From NCBI RefSeq assembly GCF_007859955.1, contig NZ_SJPR01000002.1, positions 606,353-670,352 of the forward strand: DNA of 64,000 bases, given 5' to 3'. The notes beneath the pieces were generated by a model. It was not told where the DNA came from. It made no database searches and saw only the letters and a program-made list of their open reading frames with translations. This stretch comes from Botrimarina colliarenosi (GTDB taxonomy: Bacteria > Planctomycetota > Planctomycetia > Pirellulales > Lacipirellulaceae). The position numbers and the translations under genes were made by a program. Below, one piece after another: positions 24,360 to 33,938 of the stretch (position 1 is its first letter; each line of letters begins with the position of its first letter).

Positions 24360-25805
24360 TCACTTCGGATCCTTCCGCAAATCAATCCACTCCGTATGAA
24401 AAAACTCCCCGCGCGGTTTGTCGGTCCGCTCGTACGTGTGGGCGCCGAAGTAGTCGCGTTGCGATTGCAGCAGGTTGGCCGGCAGGCGCTCGCGGCGGTA
24501 GCCGTCGTAGTAGGCCAGCGCGGTGGCGAACGCGGGGACGGGGACGCCGAGTAGGGCCGCTTGCGAGACGACGTGGCGCCACGCCGACTGCGACTCATCG
24601 ACCGCCTTGGCGAAGTAGGGGGCGAGCAGCAGGTTTTCGAGCTTCGGGTTGGCGTCGAACGCTTCCTTGATGCGGTCGAGGAAGACCGCCCGGATGATGC
24701 AGCCGCCACGCCACAGCATCGCGCAGTCGCCGTAGTTGAGCGGCCAGTCGTGCTCGGCGGCTGCCGCTTGTAGCTGCACAAAGCCTTGGGCGTAGCTGAC
24801 GATCTTCGAGGCGTAAAGCGCGTGGCGGATCGACTCGATGAACTCCTTCTTATCGCCGCTGTACTTTGGCGCGGGGCCCTTGAGGGTCTTGCTCGCCTGG
24901 ACGCGCTCGTCCTTGCGGGCCGACAGGCCGCGGGCGTAGACCGCCTCGGTGACGAGCGTGCTGGGGACGCCGAGGTCGAGGGCCAGTTGGCTCATCCACT
25001 TGCCGGTCCCCTTGGCGCCCGCCGTGTCGAGCACCAGATCGACCATGTACTTGCCGGTCGCCTCGTCCTTGACGCTGAAGATGTCGCGGGTGATCTCGAT
25101 CAGGTAGCTGTCGAGCTCGCCGGTGTTCCACTCGGCGAAGACGTCGTAGAGCTCGTCGTTGGTGAGGCCAAGGCACTCCTTCATCATCGAGTAGGCCTCG
25201 CAGATGAGCTGCATATCGCCGTACTCGATGCCGTTGTGCACCATCTTGACGTAGTGCCCGGCGCCGCGGGGGCCGACCCACTCGCAGCACGGGATGTCGT
25301 CGTTCGGGCCGACCTTGGCGGCGATCGCCTGGAAGATCGGCTTCAGAGCGGGCCAGCTATCGGGCGAGCCGCCAGGCATCAGACTGGGGCCGAGCAGCGC
25401 GCCTTCTTCGCCGCCAGAGACGCCGGTGCCCGAGTAGAGGAAGCCGGCCGCCTCGACCTCTTTGGTCCGCCGTTCGGTGTCGGCGTAGTAGGTGTTGCCG
25501 CCGTCGATGATGATGTCGCCCGGATCGAGGTGCGGCTTGAGCGACTCGATAACGGCGTCCACAGCCGGGCCGGCCTTGACCATGATCATGATCTTGCGCG
25601 GCTTGGCGCAGGCGTCGACGAGGTCTTTGAGCTCTTTGCAGCCAACGAAGGCCTTCCCCTTCGCCCGGCCGGCAATGAACTCTTCCATCACGCTGGTGGT
25701 GCGGTTGTAGACGGCGACTTTGTAGCCGCGGCTTTCTACGTTGAGGGCCAGGTTCTCGCCCATAACGGCCAGGCCAATCAGGCCAAAGTCACACAACTCG
25801 CTCAC
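24360..25805 (-). CDS. gnd: 6-phosphogluconate dehydrogenase (decarboxylating)
   Basis: 481 residues from GTG 25805; GAGG lies 6 bases before it. A TTG further up at 25841 is less likely. The N-terminus GLIGLAVMGENLALN is the NADP-binding turn; GVSGGEEGALLGPSLMPGG and KMVHNGIEYGDMQ hold the catalytic residues. It makes ribulose-5-phosphate, CO2 and NADPH. The length is normal for the long-chain type. Same strand as zwf, separated from it by the hicAB and GIY-YIG genes. Confidence 0.96.
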   Translation of the reverse strand: MSELCDFGLIGLAVMGENLALNVESRGYKVAVYNRTTSVMEEFIAGRAKGKAFVGCKELKDLVDACAKPRKIMIMVKAGPAVDAVIESLKPHLDPGDIIIDGGNTYYADTERRTKEVEAAGFLYSGTGVSGGEEGALLGPSLMPGGSPDSWPALKPIFQAIAAKVGPNDDIPCCEWVGPRGAGHYVKMVHNGIEYGDMQLICEAYSMMKECLGLTNDELYDVFAEWNTGELDSYLIEITRDIFSVKDEATGKYMVDLVLDTAGAKGTGKWMSQLALDLGVPSTLVTEAVYARGLSARKDERVQASKTLKGPAPKYSGDKKEFIESIRHALYASKIVSYAQGFVQLQAAAAEHDWPLNYGDCAMLWRGGCIIRAVFLDRIKEAFDANPKLENLLLAPYFAKAVDESQSAWRHVVSQAALLGVPVPAFATALAYYDGYRRERLPANLLQSQRDYFGAHTYERTDKPRGEFFHTEWIDLRKDPK

Positions 25806-25892
25806 GGCAGCCTCGCACAGGAGAGGAAAGTCGACGCCCAAAGCCCAAACGGTAGGGCGCGACCGCCGCGTCGGTCAATCCTGCAAAAGGGG

Positions 25893-26047
25893 AACCGCCA
25901 AGACGCCAGGAGCGCCAAGGTACGCAGGGAAGAAAAAGCTAGACGGGATTTTCAGGATCGACAGGATAAGAGTTCCGTCAATTCATCCCGTCTATCTTGT
26001 AGATCCTGTCTCAAAAACTCTTGGAGATCCCCGGCGCTCTTGGCGGT
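25893..26047. repeat. composite inverted repeat upstream of gnd
   Basis: Outer parts: ACCGCCAAGACGCC starting near 25893 pairs imperfectly with GGCGCTCTTGGCGGT at 26033-26047. Inner parts: GACGGGATTTTCAGGATC (from about 25944) and AGATCCTGTC (near 26000), related to the common GACGGGAT...AGGAT type of dispersed repeat. The outer arm resembles the one at 20451-20654. It fills nearly the whole gap before the metalloprotease gene. Confidence 0.7.
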
Positions 26048-26053
26048 GAGATT

Positions 26054-27880
26054 TCATGGAAGGCCGAGCCGCAACAGCGAATAAGCTGGAAGGGCGTCGA
26101 TGCGGCGATCGATTTCGGCGATCTGGGCGTCGAAGCGGGGGTCGCCCTTGCCGCCGAAACGCTTGATCACGTCGGCTAGCGGGAGGCCCTCTTCGAGGCC
26201 CTCGATTGGCGGCAGATAGTTGTCGAGGCGGAAGCTGGTGGCGATTCCGGCGACCGGGGGGCTGCCCGACAACACGGCCCGGGCGAAGCGGACCCCCGCC
26301 CGATCGGCCGCGAGGTCGGCGAAGCTGAAACCGCTTCCCCCTTCGCGGGTCGCGTCGGCTAGTTCCTTGCCGACCCCCCACAGATTCGCTTCCTTCTCAC
26401 CGACCAGCGCCGCCAGCGCCGCCGAGACGACAAAGTGCTTGAGCAAGTCGTGCCGGCCGCGGGCGGTTGGCCGGCCAAGCACGTTGAGGCGTTGGCGGCG
26501 GTCGCGGTCGGACTCGATCCGCTCGGCGGCCGCGGTCGTGCGGGGATTGATCTTCAGGCCGCCGACGTCGTCCAGCGCGACGCCGAGGCCAAGGAGCAGG
26601 CCGCGCGGGTCGCTCGTAGCTCCGGCGCCGGCGCGCACCAAGGCGTCGGCGAGCGCGTCGCCCGTGAGCCGGTCGCCGAGGTCGCGTTTGCGGCTGCTCG
26701 CCGCGGCCTGGGTGATCGCCGCGACGACCGCCGAAGCGGCAGCCTCGCTGCGGTCTTCGTCGGAGACGGCGCCGCCCTGATCCTCGTCAATACCGGCCGC
26801 AGCGATCGGCCCGCCGCCAACGGCAGCGAGCCGCCGCAAGAGGGCGACGCCGGCGGGCTCTCCCGGCGTCAACGCCGAGAGGGTCGTGTAGACGTGCTGC
26901 AGCCGCTCGCGCCTCGCCAGCGTGATGTTGCCAAGGTCACGGACGCCACGGCGGCGGACCTCCTCGCCGATCATCGCGATCGCCAGCGTGTTGACCGGGT
27001 CGAAGCGGATCACCTCGCCGCGGAGCCGCACCGGCCGGTCGCCAAGCACGGGCCGCATGACGCTGGTCGGCTCGGGGCTATGGCCGGCGCCGAGGTAGTG
27101 CCCTAGTTCGTGAACGAGCAGCTCAACCCGTTCCGCCTCGCTGACGCGGGGCGACCACTCTCGCAACAAGATGTGGCCGCGGAGCGGGCCACGGGTCCCC
27201 CCCATGTGCTGACGCCCGAGCTGAACCTGGTACTGGCTGGTGAAGCCGATGGCGAGCGTCCCCGGCGGCGGCGAAACGGCGTGCTCAAACTCCCCCAGCG
27301 ACTGCGTGAACTGGGTCACGCTGTTATCCGACTTCCAGAACTGGAAGCCTGCCGGCTCGAAGCGGACGCCCGAATGGCGCTGCATGATCGCCGAAGCGGC
27401 CTTCAGGCGGGCCGTCAGCCGGGCCTGCCAGAGGCGGTCGATCGTCGGCTCTTCCTCGTCAACGCAGAGCAAGACGCGGACCGGCGCGTCGGCTCGTCCC
27501 GCGCCATTTTGCCAGGCGGCCGCGTTGGGGGGGGCCATCGCCTCGCCCATCAAGGCGATGCGGCGGAGTTCGACCCCGCTGTGATCGCCGACACGGACGG
27601 TCGCCAATCGGTAGACGGCGTCGGCGGCGAGTGACTCAACACGGCGGTTGAGACCACTCCCCAACGCGACGCTGAGCGGCGAAGCGGAAAAGAACGGCGT
27701 CGATTCGCCCGGGGCGATCCTCCGCGTTTCGGCGCCCCCCGCAGCCGACAACACCTCGACCGTCGTCGCGGTCGCGGTGTGATTGGCGAGGACTACCGTC
27801 GCCGCCTGCCCGGCGGGCGCCGTCAACGCAAGCGCCGAGAGAATCGACAGACCGGTTTGAACGGGGCCGCGGAGGGACAT
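26054..27880 (-). CDS. secreted zinc metalloprotease-like protein (matrixin-type motif)
   Basis: 608 residues. An N-terminal signal peptide (LSILSALALTAPAGQAATVV, cleavage near AQA/A). Around residue 255 the metzincin motif VHELGHYLGAGHS gives HExGHxxGxxH, followed by SVMRP with the Met of the Met-turn. The N-terminal 120 residues form a beta-rich domain. The C-terminal half is Ala/Arg-rich and helical, without recognised domains. It is probably exported to the periplasm or outside. It is not linked to its neighbours. The substrate is unknown. Confidence 0.8.
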   Translation of the reverse strand: MSLRGPVQTGLSILSALALTAPAGQAATVVLANHTATATTVEVLSAAGGAETRRIAPGESTPFFSASPLSVALGSGLNRRVESLAADAVYRLATVRVGDHSGVELRRIALMGEAMAPPNAAAWQNGAGRADAPVRVLLCVDEEEPTIDRLWQARLTARLKAASAIMQRHSGVRFEPAGFQFWKSDNSVTQFTQSLGEFEHAVSPPPGTLAIGFTSQYQVQLGRQHMGGTRGPLRGHILLREWSPRVSEAERVELLVHELGHYLGAGHSPEPTSVMRPVLGDRPVRLRGEVIRFDPVNTLAIAMIGEEVRRRGVRDLGNITLARRERLQHVYTTLSALTPGEPAGVALLRRLAAVGGGPIAAAGIDEDQGGAVSDEDRSEAAASAVVAAITQAAASSRKRDLGDRLTGDALADALVRAGAGATSDPRGLLLGLGVALDDVGGLKINPRTTAAAERIESDRDRRQRLNVLGRPTARGRHDLLKHFVVSAALAALVGEKEANLWGVGKELADATREGGSGFSFADLAADRAGVRFARAVLSGSPPVAGIATSFRLDNYLPPIEGLEEGLPLADVIKRFGGKGDPRFDAQIAEIDRRIDALPAYSLLRLGLP

Positions 27881-27977
27881 GCCGCCATTGTACGGCGCCT
27901 CGCCGCGGGAGGCTTTCTTTTCAACCCGAGCCGCTAGCTTTTTGACCTGCGAGACACGGGGCGACCAGGACGTGCCG

Positions 27978-29144
27978 CTAGGCCGTGGCCGTTGGCGTGC
28001 CGTTCGGGAAGACCTGGAGGTACGAGGCCCGCGTGACGAGGACCGGCGCCACCGAGCCGCGGTCCGCTTTCTCGTCGCGAAGTTTGTCGATGTGCGTCTG
28101 GCTGAGCTTGCGGCCCGATCGTAGCAAGGTCGCTCCGTCGGCGCCCGTGAGGTCGTCGAACAGGATCAGGCCGGGCTTGAGGTCGTCGGGGTCGAACGGG
28201 ATGCCTTCAGCCTCGACCTCTTTCGGGTACAAGTTGCGAGCGGCTTCGGCCAGCATCGGGCTGATGTCGGGCGCGGCCTGGACGATCCAAGTCATCGCTT
28301 CGTCGCACTCCACGCCCGAGTCGGACAGCGCCTCGACCATGTGCGCGACCCGCAAGAGAGCGGCGCCGTTCATGACCATATCGAGCGGGTCGGAACTGGA
28401 TGGGTCGGCCAGCACGCCATCGGTTGTGGGGACACATCGGATAATCTCGGCGACGGAGTCGAGCCGCGGGATCCGCTGAACGATACGGGCCGCCGTCGTG
28501 CAGGCGCGGTTGAGTTCGATGGTCGCCTGCGTCGCTGAGACATTCATCCCCGATCGGCGATCAAACTGCATCGCGAAGCCGAGCAGCATCACTTTAGCCG
28601 CGACCTTGTACTCCCATCGGCTTGGCAACCCGCACGCCAGCCGGAGTTCGTCGAGCACTTGCTCGGTCTTCCCGCAGCGTCCCACCAGATGGGGCTGCAG
28701 CGTTTCGATAACGTCCGAGAAGACGCCCAGCGCGTCGACGAAGGTCTTGTTGAGAAGCTCGCGCTCGGACGCCTCGAGGTTGAACTGTCGTTGCGCCTGG
28801 GTGACAGCGGCCTCGATTTCGTCGGGCCGACACGGCTTGTTGAGAAAGCGGTAGACCTGCCCCTCGTTGACGGCGCGCATGGCTGTCTGCAAGTCCTGAT
28901 TGCCCGTCAACATCATGAACACCGATTGCCTCGAGAGCACGCGGGCTTTCTCGATGAACTGGACGCCGTCCATGATCGGCATCCGCATGTCGCTGACGAC
29001 CACCGAGTAGGCGTTGGTCTTCATCAGTTCCAGCGCGTCGAGACCGGAGATCGCCGTGTCGAGCTCAAACTTCAGACCAAGGCACCGCTCCATACTCGAC
29101 AGGAGCATCTGATCGTCGTCGACAAAAAGAACACGTTGGGTCAT
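27978..29144 (-). CDS. response regulator with degenerate HD-like output domain
   Basis: 388 residues from ATG 29144 (MTQRVLFVDDDQML); a GTG at 29180 adds 12 residues but has no good ribosome binding site. Receiver domain 1-120: acidic pair in VLFVDDDQ, phospho-Asp in VVVSDMRMPIMDG, Thr in MMLTGNQ and Lys in FLNKPCRP. The C-terminal part (about 135-385) is helical like RpfG-type HD-GYP proteins, but the His-Asp and GYP residues are missing, so no phosphodiesterase activity is expected. The kinase gene is immediately upstream on the same strand. Confidence 0.85.
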   Translation of the reverse strand: MTQRVLFVDDDQMLLSSMERCLGLKFELDTAISGLDALELMKTNAYSVVVSDMRMPIMDGVQFIEKARVLSRQSVFMMLTGNQDLQTAMRAVNEGQVYRFLNKPCRPDEIEAAVTQAQRQFNLEASERELLNKTFVDALGVFSDVIETLQPHLVGRCGKTEQVLDELRLACGLPSRWEYKVAAKVMLLGFAMQFDRRSGMNVSATQATIELNRACTTAARIVQRIPRLDSVAEIIRCVPTTDGVLADPSSSDPLDMVMNGAALLRVAHMVEALSDSGVECDEAMTWIVQAAPDISPMLAEAARNLYPKEVEAEGIPFDPDDLKPGLILFDDLTGADGATLLRSGRKLSQTHIDKLRDEKADRGSVAPVLVTRASYLQVFPNGTPTATA

Positions 29145-29276
29145 TTCGCTTGTCTCGCTAGTCCGCGGAACATCCGCCACGTCGTTGTGCAGTTATTAAC
29201 CCTATGCCGCTGTCGCAGACGACATAGATTTCGAGGCGACAAATGTGGCAGACCGAATTACCTCTGCGCAGAATGG

Positions 29277-31619
29277 TCAGCCCACGATTGCCGGGAACAA
29301 GTCCGACGTCTTGTTCGACGCCCCCGCCACTGGCAGCTTGACCCGCACCACAGTCCCCACTCCTGGCGTGCTGTCGATCTGAATCGCTCCGCCATGATTT
29401 TGCGACACAATCGCGTGGCTGAGCGCTAGCCCCTGGCCGGATCCCTTCCCGACCTCCTTCGTCGAAAAGAAGGGGTCGAACGCACGCCGCTGAACTTCGG
29501 CGGACATGCCCGAGCCGTTGTCCTCGATTTCGAACACCGCCCACTCGCCATCGCTGTGAGTCCGCGCCGAAATCTTCCCCGACGGCCCGTTGGGGTCATT
29601 CTGGAGTCGCTCGACAATCGCGTCGGCAGCATTGACGATCAGATTGACGAATACCTGATTGATCGCCCCCTCTTGACAAACGACCTGCCGCAACGTGGGG
29701 TCGAGTTCGAGGTCCAGTTCGCCGGCCATGCTCCAACGGTTACGGGTCACGATGGCTGCATTCCGCAGAGCATGGTTAAGGTCGGCGGGGGCAAGGTCGA
29801 TGCTCTCCGGGCGCGAAAAGTCCTTCATCGCCCGCACGACTTGCAGAACACGCTCGACGCCTTCGCGGCATTCGGCGATGGCGTGAGGCGCCTCGCGTCG
29901 GATGCGTTCGAAGCCGGTCTTCTTGATCAGCTGGCGGACCTCTTCACGACGCACCGACCACTGCTTGGACGGCGTCGCCGGGTCGAGCGACTTCAGAAAC
30001 GCATCGACGATCTCAAAGATCACCGCCGAACACTCACTGAGATACTGGATGTTGTTGCCGACGTACTGCAAAGGGGTGTTCATCTCGTGAGCCACCCCCG
30101 CAGCCAGCTCTCCAATCGACTCCAGGCGCCGCGCCTGGGCGAGTTGCGTCTCGAGGCGCCGACGCTCGGTGACGTCCATCCCGGTCGCAACGTAGACGTC
30201 GCGATCAAGCAGTTGGGTCTTCTGCAGCGTCATCAGACAGGGGTACGTCGTCCCGTCCCTACGGACGTGCAACGACTCAAAGTCCAATCGCGGCGCCAGC
30301 CCTTCAGCGATCGACGCCATCCGTTCGCTGATCATCGACCGTTCGCCCTCCTGCTTGAGATCGAAGGGGGTCATCGATTGCAGTTCTGTCAGTGAGTAGC
30401 CCAGGTTCTCCCGCGCACAGCAATTGACCTCAACAAACCGCAGGGTCTGGCTATCGACGACATAGACCTCGTTCATCGACTCCTCGATGATCTTCGCCAT
30501 GCCGGCGTGGCGGAGTTCGGTCGACTTCCGCGCGTCGATATCAATCAGGATTCCCGACAGGCACTCGGGGGCGCCCGTCGCGTCGTACGAGATGGCGCGG
30601 CCCAGCACCTGGAACCAACGGTACTCGCCCCCTATGCTTCGCAGCCGGAACTGGCGATCGAATGGCTCATCGCCCGCGAGGCCTGCCGCGGCGCGCGCCG
30701 TCCAGATCTTGCGATCGTCCGGGTGCAACCAAGAGCGGAGGGCTCCGAGGTCGGGGGTGAAGTCGATTGGATCGACGCCTAACTTACGGATCCAATCGTC
30801 ACTAAGCTCGAAATACCCCGTCGGTATGTCCCACTGCCAGAGGCCCAGGTCGGCTGCCTGCAGAGCAAGATCGAGCGACGACTGGCTCGCCTCGAGCGCA
30901 TCGGCGAGCGTGATTGCCCGTTGCTTCTCATGGAGCGTCTTCTGAGCAGCGATTTGCTCGGCGGTCCGATCTCGCTGGGTGACAATCACCGAGCCGCCGT
31001 ATCCGGCCGGCAGGGGCGCGACCGTCACCTCGATCGTTCGTGCTTCATCGGACATGAGGACCGTGTAGTCCGCTCGGAAGCGTCCCCCCTGGCCAGCGGC
31101 GGCCTGCCTGATTGCCCCGGCGATCCGCGTCGGGCTCTCGCCTTCGTAGACGCCACCCTCTCGGCAAACGTTGTAGAAGCTGGCTCCGACCGTCGACTCG
31201 TCGGCGATTCGCATCGAGCCGGCGAAGTCGTCCCAAGCCTGATTGGTCTCGATGAGGCGGCCCGATTCGTCCAGGACGCCAATCTGCAAGTCGACGCCGT
31301 CGAGCACCGCGTGCAAGAACCGGGAGTGGCCGCTCTTGTCGTCGGCGTCGCCCACCGATACGGGGCCCAACGATACGGGGCCGCCCTGCTTGACAACCGC
31401 ATTCTCAACACCATCCCCCGGACGGGTCACAGCCGCGACGAGCAACCGGGTCGCCAGGACCACCGCCACGGCGAGCGTCGCGGCGCCAACGGCATGAACA
31501 CCCAGCCCCATCAGCCCAGCGGTTAACCCGGCGGCGAGAACGTAGAATACCACCCGAGTAGCTTCCGCTACACGACTGCGCGTCGGCAACCGGATGTAAT
31601 CCATCAAGACAGGTTTCAT
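29277..31619 (-). CDS. membrane PAS-domain sensor histidine kinase
   Basis: About 780 residues from ATG 31619 (a GTG four codons earlier is possible). Two N-terminal membrane helices (VVFYVLAAGLTAGLMGLGVH and ATLAVAVVLATRLLVAAV). Three PAS domains: around SRFLHAVLDGVDLQIGVLDE, QAADLGLWQWDIPTGYFELS and IIEESMNEVYVVDSQTLRFV. The kinase core has the phospho-acceptor His in GELAAGVAHEMNTPLQYV, the N box VNLIVNAADAIVE, then DNGSGM and GKGSGQGLALSHAIV. It likely phosphorylates the response regulator encoded next, about 130 bp downstream. No periplasmic sensor domain is present, so the signal is probably cytoplasmic or in the membrane. Confidence 0.9.
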   Translation of the reverse strand: MKPVLMDYIRLPTRSRVAEATRVVFYVLAAGLTAGLMGLGVHAVGAATLAVAVVLATRLLVAAVTRPGDGVENAVVKQGGPVSLGPVSVGDADDKSGHSRFLHAVLDGVDLQIGVLDESGRLIETNQAWDDFAGSMRIADESTVGASFYNVCREGGVYEGESPTRIAGAIRQAAAGQGGRFRADYTVLMSDEARTIEVTVAPLPAGYGGSVIVTQRDRTAEQIAAQKTLHEKQRAITLADALEASQSSLDLALQAADLGLWQWDIPTGYFELSDDWIRKLGVDPIDFTPDLGALRSWLHPDDRKIWTARAAAGLAGDEPFDRQFRLRSIGGEYRWFQVLGRAISYDATGAPECLSGILIDIDARKSTELRHAGMAKIIEESMNEVYVVDSQTLRFVEVNCCARENLGYSLTELQSMTPFDLKQEGERSMISERMASIAEGLAPRLDFESLHVRRDGTTYPCLMTLQKTQLLDRDVYVATGMDVTERRRLETQLAQARRLESIGELAAGVAHEMNTPLQYVGNNIQYLSECSAVIFEIVDAFLKSLDPATPSKQWSVRREEVRQLIKKTGFERIRREAPHAIAECREGVERVLQVVRAMKDFSRPESIDLAPADLNHALRNAAIVTRNRWSMAGELDLELDPTLRQVVCQEGAINQVFVNLIVNAADAIVERLQNDPNGPSGKISARTHSDGEWAVFEIEDNGSGMSAEVQRRAFDPFFSTKEVGKGSGQGLALSHAIVSQNHGGAIQIDSTPGVGTVVRVKLPVAGASNKTSDLFPAIVG

Positions 31620-31806
31620 CGAGAGGCGCACGGGGGCAGATGCCTGCGGCCTTTCGAAGAAGGCCCGCCCAAAAACGTAGGACTGCTCTGCCGTGTTGCG
31701 GCGCCGAGATCGGCGACTATTGAGGAGTTCTCGCTTCAGATATGCCGGCTGTAGCGGCCATTTACGGGCGCCCGCACGAAAAAGGCCGCTTCAAGAGGCC
31801 CAACGA

Positions 31807-32664
31807 TCAAGATGCCCAGCGATAGAGCGTGGCGAAGTTCTTCCGGAGGAAACCGTCCCAGTAGGCGCCGTTCCGCCACCGCGGGACAAACCGGTACGAC
31901 GCCGTCCAGTCCTGGGCGGCGACCCGCTCGGCCATCACGGCCGGGTGCGTGCCGGCGAACGGCTCGCAGCGCGACACATCGTAGGCATAGTCCTCCGCGA
32001 CTTGCTGTTCGGCCTGCCGGAGTCCGACGCCTTCATCGCCGCTGTAGTAGCGGAGGAACTCGCTGTGCTTCTGGTTCATCACCCGCGGCGGGCGCACCCA
32101 ACCGTAGTGATAAATCCACGCGCCGGTCGTCGCGGTCCGCAGCTTTCGAACACCGCTGGCGGTCGCCACGCCAAATCCACATGCGTCACCGACCGAGACG
32201 ACGCCAACGCCGTTCCGCACAATCCGCACCTGCTTGCGGTACGGAAGCGGGTCGCGGAGGTCGAAGCTTCCCTTGAAGTGGTGGTAACGGAACGACAATC
32301 CCTCGACGCGGGGCTGTCTCAAGTGACGTTGCATAGCGCCGCGCAAGCGGCCGTAGTCCTGCTCGTGGATGATTTCGTCGCCCTGCAGATAAAAGCACCA
32401 GTCGCCGGTACAGGCGGCGAGCGCCTTGTTCGTTTCGACCGCCAGGACGCGCCCTCCCTTCTGCAGCGTCGGGTCCCACACCGTATCGAACGTTCGTAGC
32501 TTGGGCGAGTCGATCGCGCGGAGCAGGTCGGGCGTCTCGTCGGTGCAATCGCCCACGGCGATCACCATCTCATCCACCAGTGGCAAGAGCGACCGGATGC
32601 TCTCGACGAACGGGTACCCGAGCCGGGCGCCGTCGCGCAGGATCGTGAAGCCACTGACTTTCAT
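31807..32664 (-). CDS. GT2-like glycosyltransferase
   Basis: 285 residues from ATG 32664, which overlaps the waaF-like stop codon as ATGA. The N-terminus FTILRDGARLGYPFVESIRS and LVDEMVIAVGDCTDETPD follow the family 2 fold. YLQGDEIIHE stands where the metal-binding acidic motif is expected. The rest shows many aromatic residues (WIYHYGWVRPPRVM). Coupling to a heptosyltransferase-like gene suggests a role in LPS core or a related glycan. Acceptor and sugar are not known. Confidence 0.82.
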   Translation of the reverse strand: MKVSGFTILRDGARLGYPFVESIRSLLPLVDEMVIAVGDCTDETPDLLRAIDSPKLRTFDTVWDPTLQKGGRVLAVETNKALAACTGDWCFYLQGDEIIHEQDYGRLRGAMQRHLRQPRVEGLSFRYHHFKGSFDLRDPLPYRKQVRIVRNGVGVVSVGDACGFGVATASGVRKLRTATTGAWIYHYGWVRPPRVMNQKHSEFLRYYSGDEGVGLRQAEQQVAEDYAYDVSRCEPFAGTHPAVMAERVAAQDWTASYRFVPRWRNGAYWDGFLRKNFATLYRWAS

Positions 32665-33716
32665 GCCGCCTGCTCCGCCGTGCTGTTCAGATGGAGCGCC
32701 GCCGCCCGGTAGACGCGGTCGACTGAGAGTTCTTTCATGCAGCGGTGATGCTTCAGCGGGCACGACCGCTCCCAACAGAACTGGCAGTCGAGCGCCAGCG
32801 ACAGCGGCGTCTCGGCCGCGTAGTGCGTGCGCGTCACGTTCGGATCGGTCGGGCCGAAGAGGCTCACCACCGGCTTGCCGAACGCGATGCCGAAGAACCG
32901 CGGCCCGCTGTCGGTCGAAACCAACAGCCGCGAGCGCCGGATGATCGCCTTGGAGAGGCCGATCGGCAGGTCGTCCATCTCGCCCAGGCTCCGGACGCGC
33001 GGCGTCGCGGCGAGCTCGGCGATGCGGCCGGCCGTCTCTCGTTCGCCCGGGCCACAGTTCACTAGCACCGAATAGTCGCTCGACGTGGTGATCTTCTCAG
33101 CGAGGGCGGCGAACTGCTCGGTGGGCCATCCCTTGGCGTCGCCGTATGCGCCGCCCGTGTTGAAGACGACGACCTGTTCACCCGGCGGCAAGCCGAGGCG
33201 CCGCCAGGCTTCGTCGGCGGCGGCTTCGTCGGCAGCGGTTGTCGCGAGCCCCAGCGTCGGCGCGCGCCATTCACCGCCGGCCGCGTAGGCGAGGTTCAGG
33301 TACGAGTCGATCGCCGGCAGCGGCGCCCGCTTGCCGCGCTTGACCGGTTCGCGGAGCCGTGTTGTGAGCAGCCACGAGCGGTTGTCGCGTTCGTAGCCGA
33401 TCCGTTCCTTGGCGCCACTCCGCCAGGCGAGCCAGGCCGTGCGCAATGAGTTGGTGAGCAACACCACCGCGTCGAGTCGTTCCTCTCGCAACGCGGCCAC
33501 GACCGCCCTGCCCTGCAGCTCGGGCTGCTTCGCCTTCGGCTTGTAGAAGACGTTGCGATCGAACAGGCCGAGGCCATCCACCACTTCGGCGACGTAGGGC
33601 CGCATCACGCCCACCATGTGACCGGTCGGGCCCACCAGCTCGCGGAGCGAGTCGAGCGCGGGCGTCGCCATGACGGCGTCGCCGATCCAGTTCGGTAGAA
33701 AGACGCCGAGTCGCAT
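32661..33716 (-). CDS. waaF: ADP-heptose:LPS heptosyltransferase-like, GT9 family
   Basis: 351 residues. N-terminus LGVFLPNWIGDAVMATPALD is the GT9 start; the second domain has VVVFNTGGAYGDAKGWPTEQ and STDSGPRFFGIAFGKPVVSL, where the donor is held, then FGPTDPNVT. WaaF-type enzymes add heptose to the inner core of LPS at the inner membrane. The specific sugar is not proven for planctomycetes, so the name is a family label. It is the first gene of a two-gene unit with the GT2-like enzyme. Confidence 0.88.
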   Translation of the reverse strand: MRLGVFLPNWIGDAVMATPALDSLRELVGPTGHMVGVMRPYVAEVVDGLGLFDRNVFYKPKAKQPELQGRAVVAALREERLDAVVLLTNSLRTAWLAWRSGAKERIGYERDNRSWLLTTRLREPVKRGKRAPLPAIDSYLNLAYAAGGEWRAPTLGLATTAADEAAADEAWRRLGLPPGEQVVVFNTGGAYGDAKGWPTEQFAALAEKITTSSDYSVLVNCGPGERETAGRIAELAATPRVRSLGEMDDLPIGLSKAIIRRSRLLVSTDSGPRFFGIAFGKPVVSLFGPTDPNVTRTHYAAETPLSLALDCQFCWERSCPLKHHRCMKELSVDRVYRAAALHLNSTAEQAA

Positions 33717-33825
33717 CCGTGCGTTCTCGTCGAGGAGCGTGTTAGTGAGGCGGCAAGTTACACGAAAACGCCCGGCGCCAGCAACGCGGATCGCCAGCGG
33801 CTTACCGACAGACTCACAATCGACT

Positions 33826-33900
33826 GGGAGCCCTAAGCGTCAGCGCCGGGAGTGAACTTGGTACCCGCTGCAACTCCCGGCGCTGACGCTTAGGGCTCCC
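33826..33900. repeat. perfect 28-bp inverted repeat (GGGAGCCCTAAGCGTCAGCG family)
   Basis: Arms 33826-33853 and 33873-33900 are exact complements around a 19-nt spacer, enough for a very stable hairpin. It lies after the end of the HAD gene (stop at 33939) and 110 bp upstream of the waaF-like start. A diverged copy is at 42152-42227 and a single arm at 40430-40448. Confidence 0.92.
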
Positions 33901-33938
33901 GATCTAGCTGCGTCGCGTCCAAACCCGCGACGCCAGTG

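Noticed and set aside
24786..26084. 432-residue plus-strand frame
   Set aside because: Antisense shadow of gnd with the usual high-GC bias; no domain is seen.
33826..33900. CRISPR-like repeats
   Set aside because: They are inverted palindromes with no regular direct repeat-spacer series and no cas gene is in the window.
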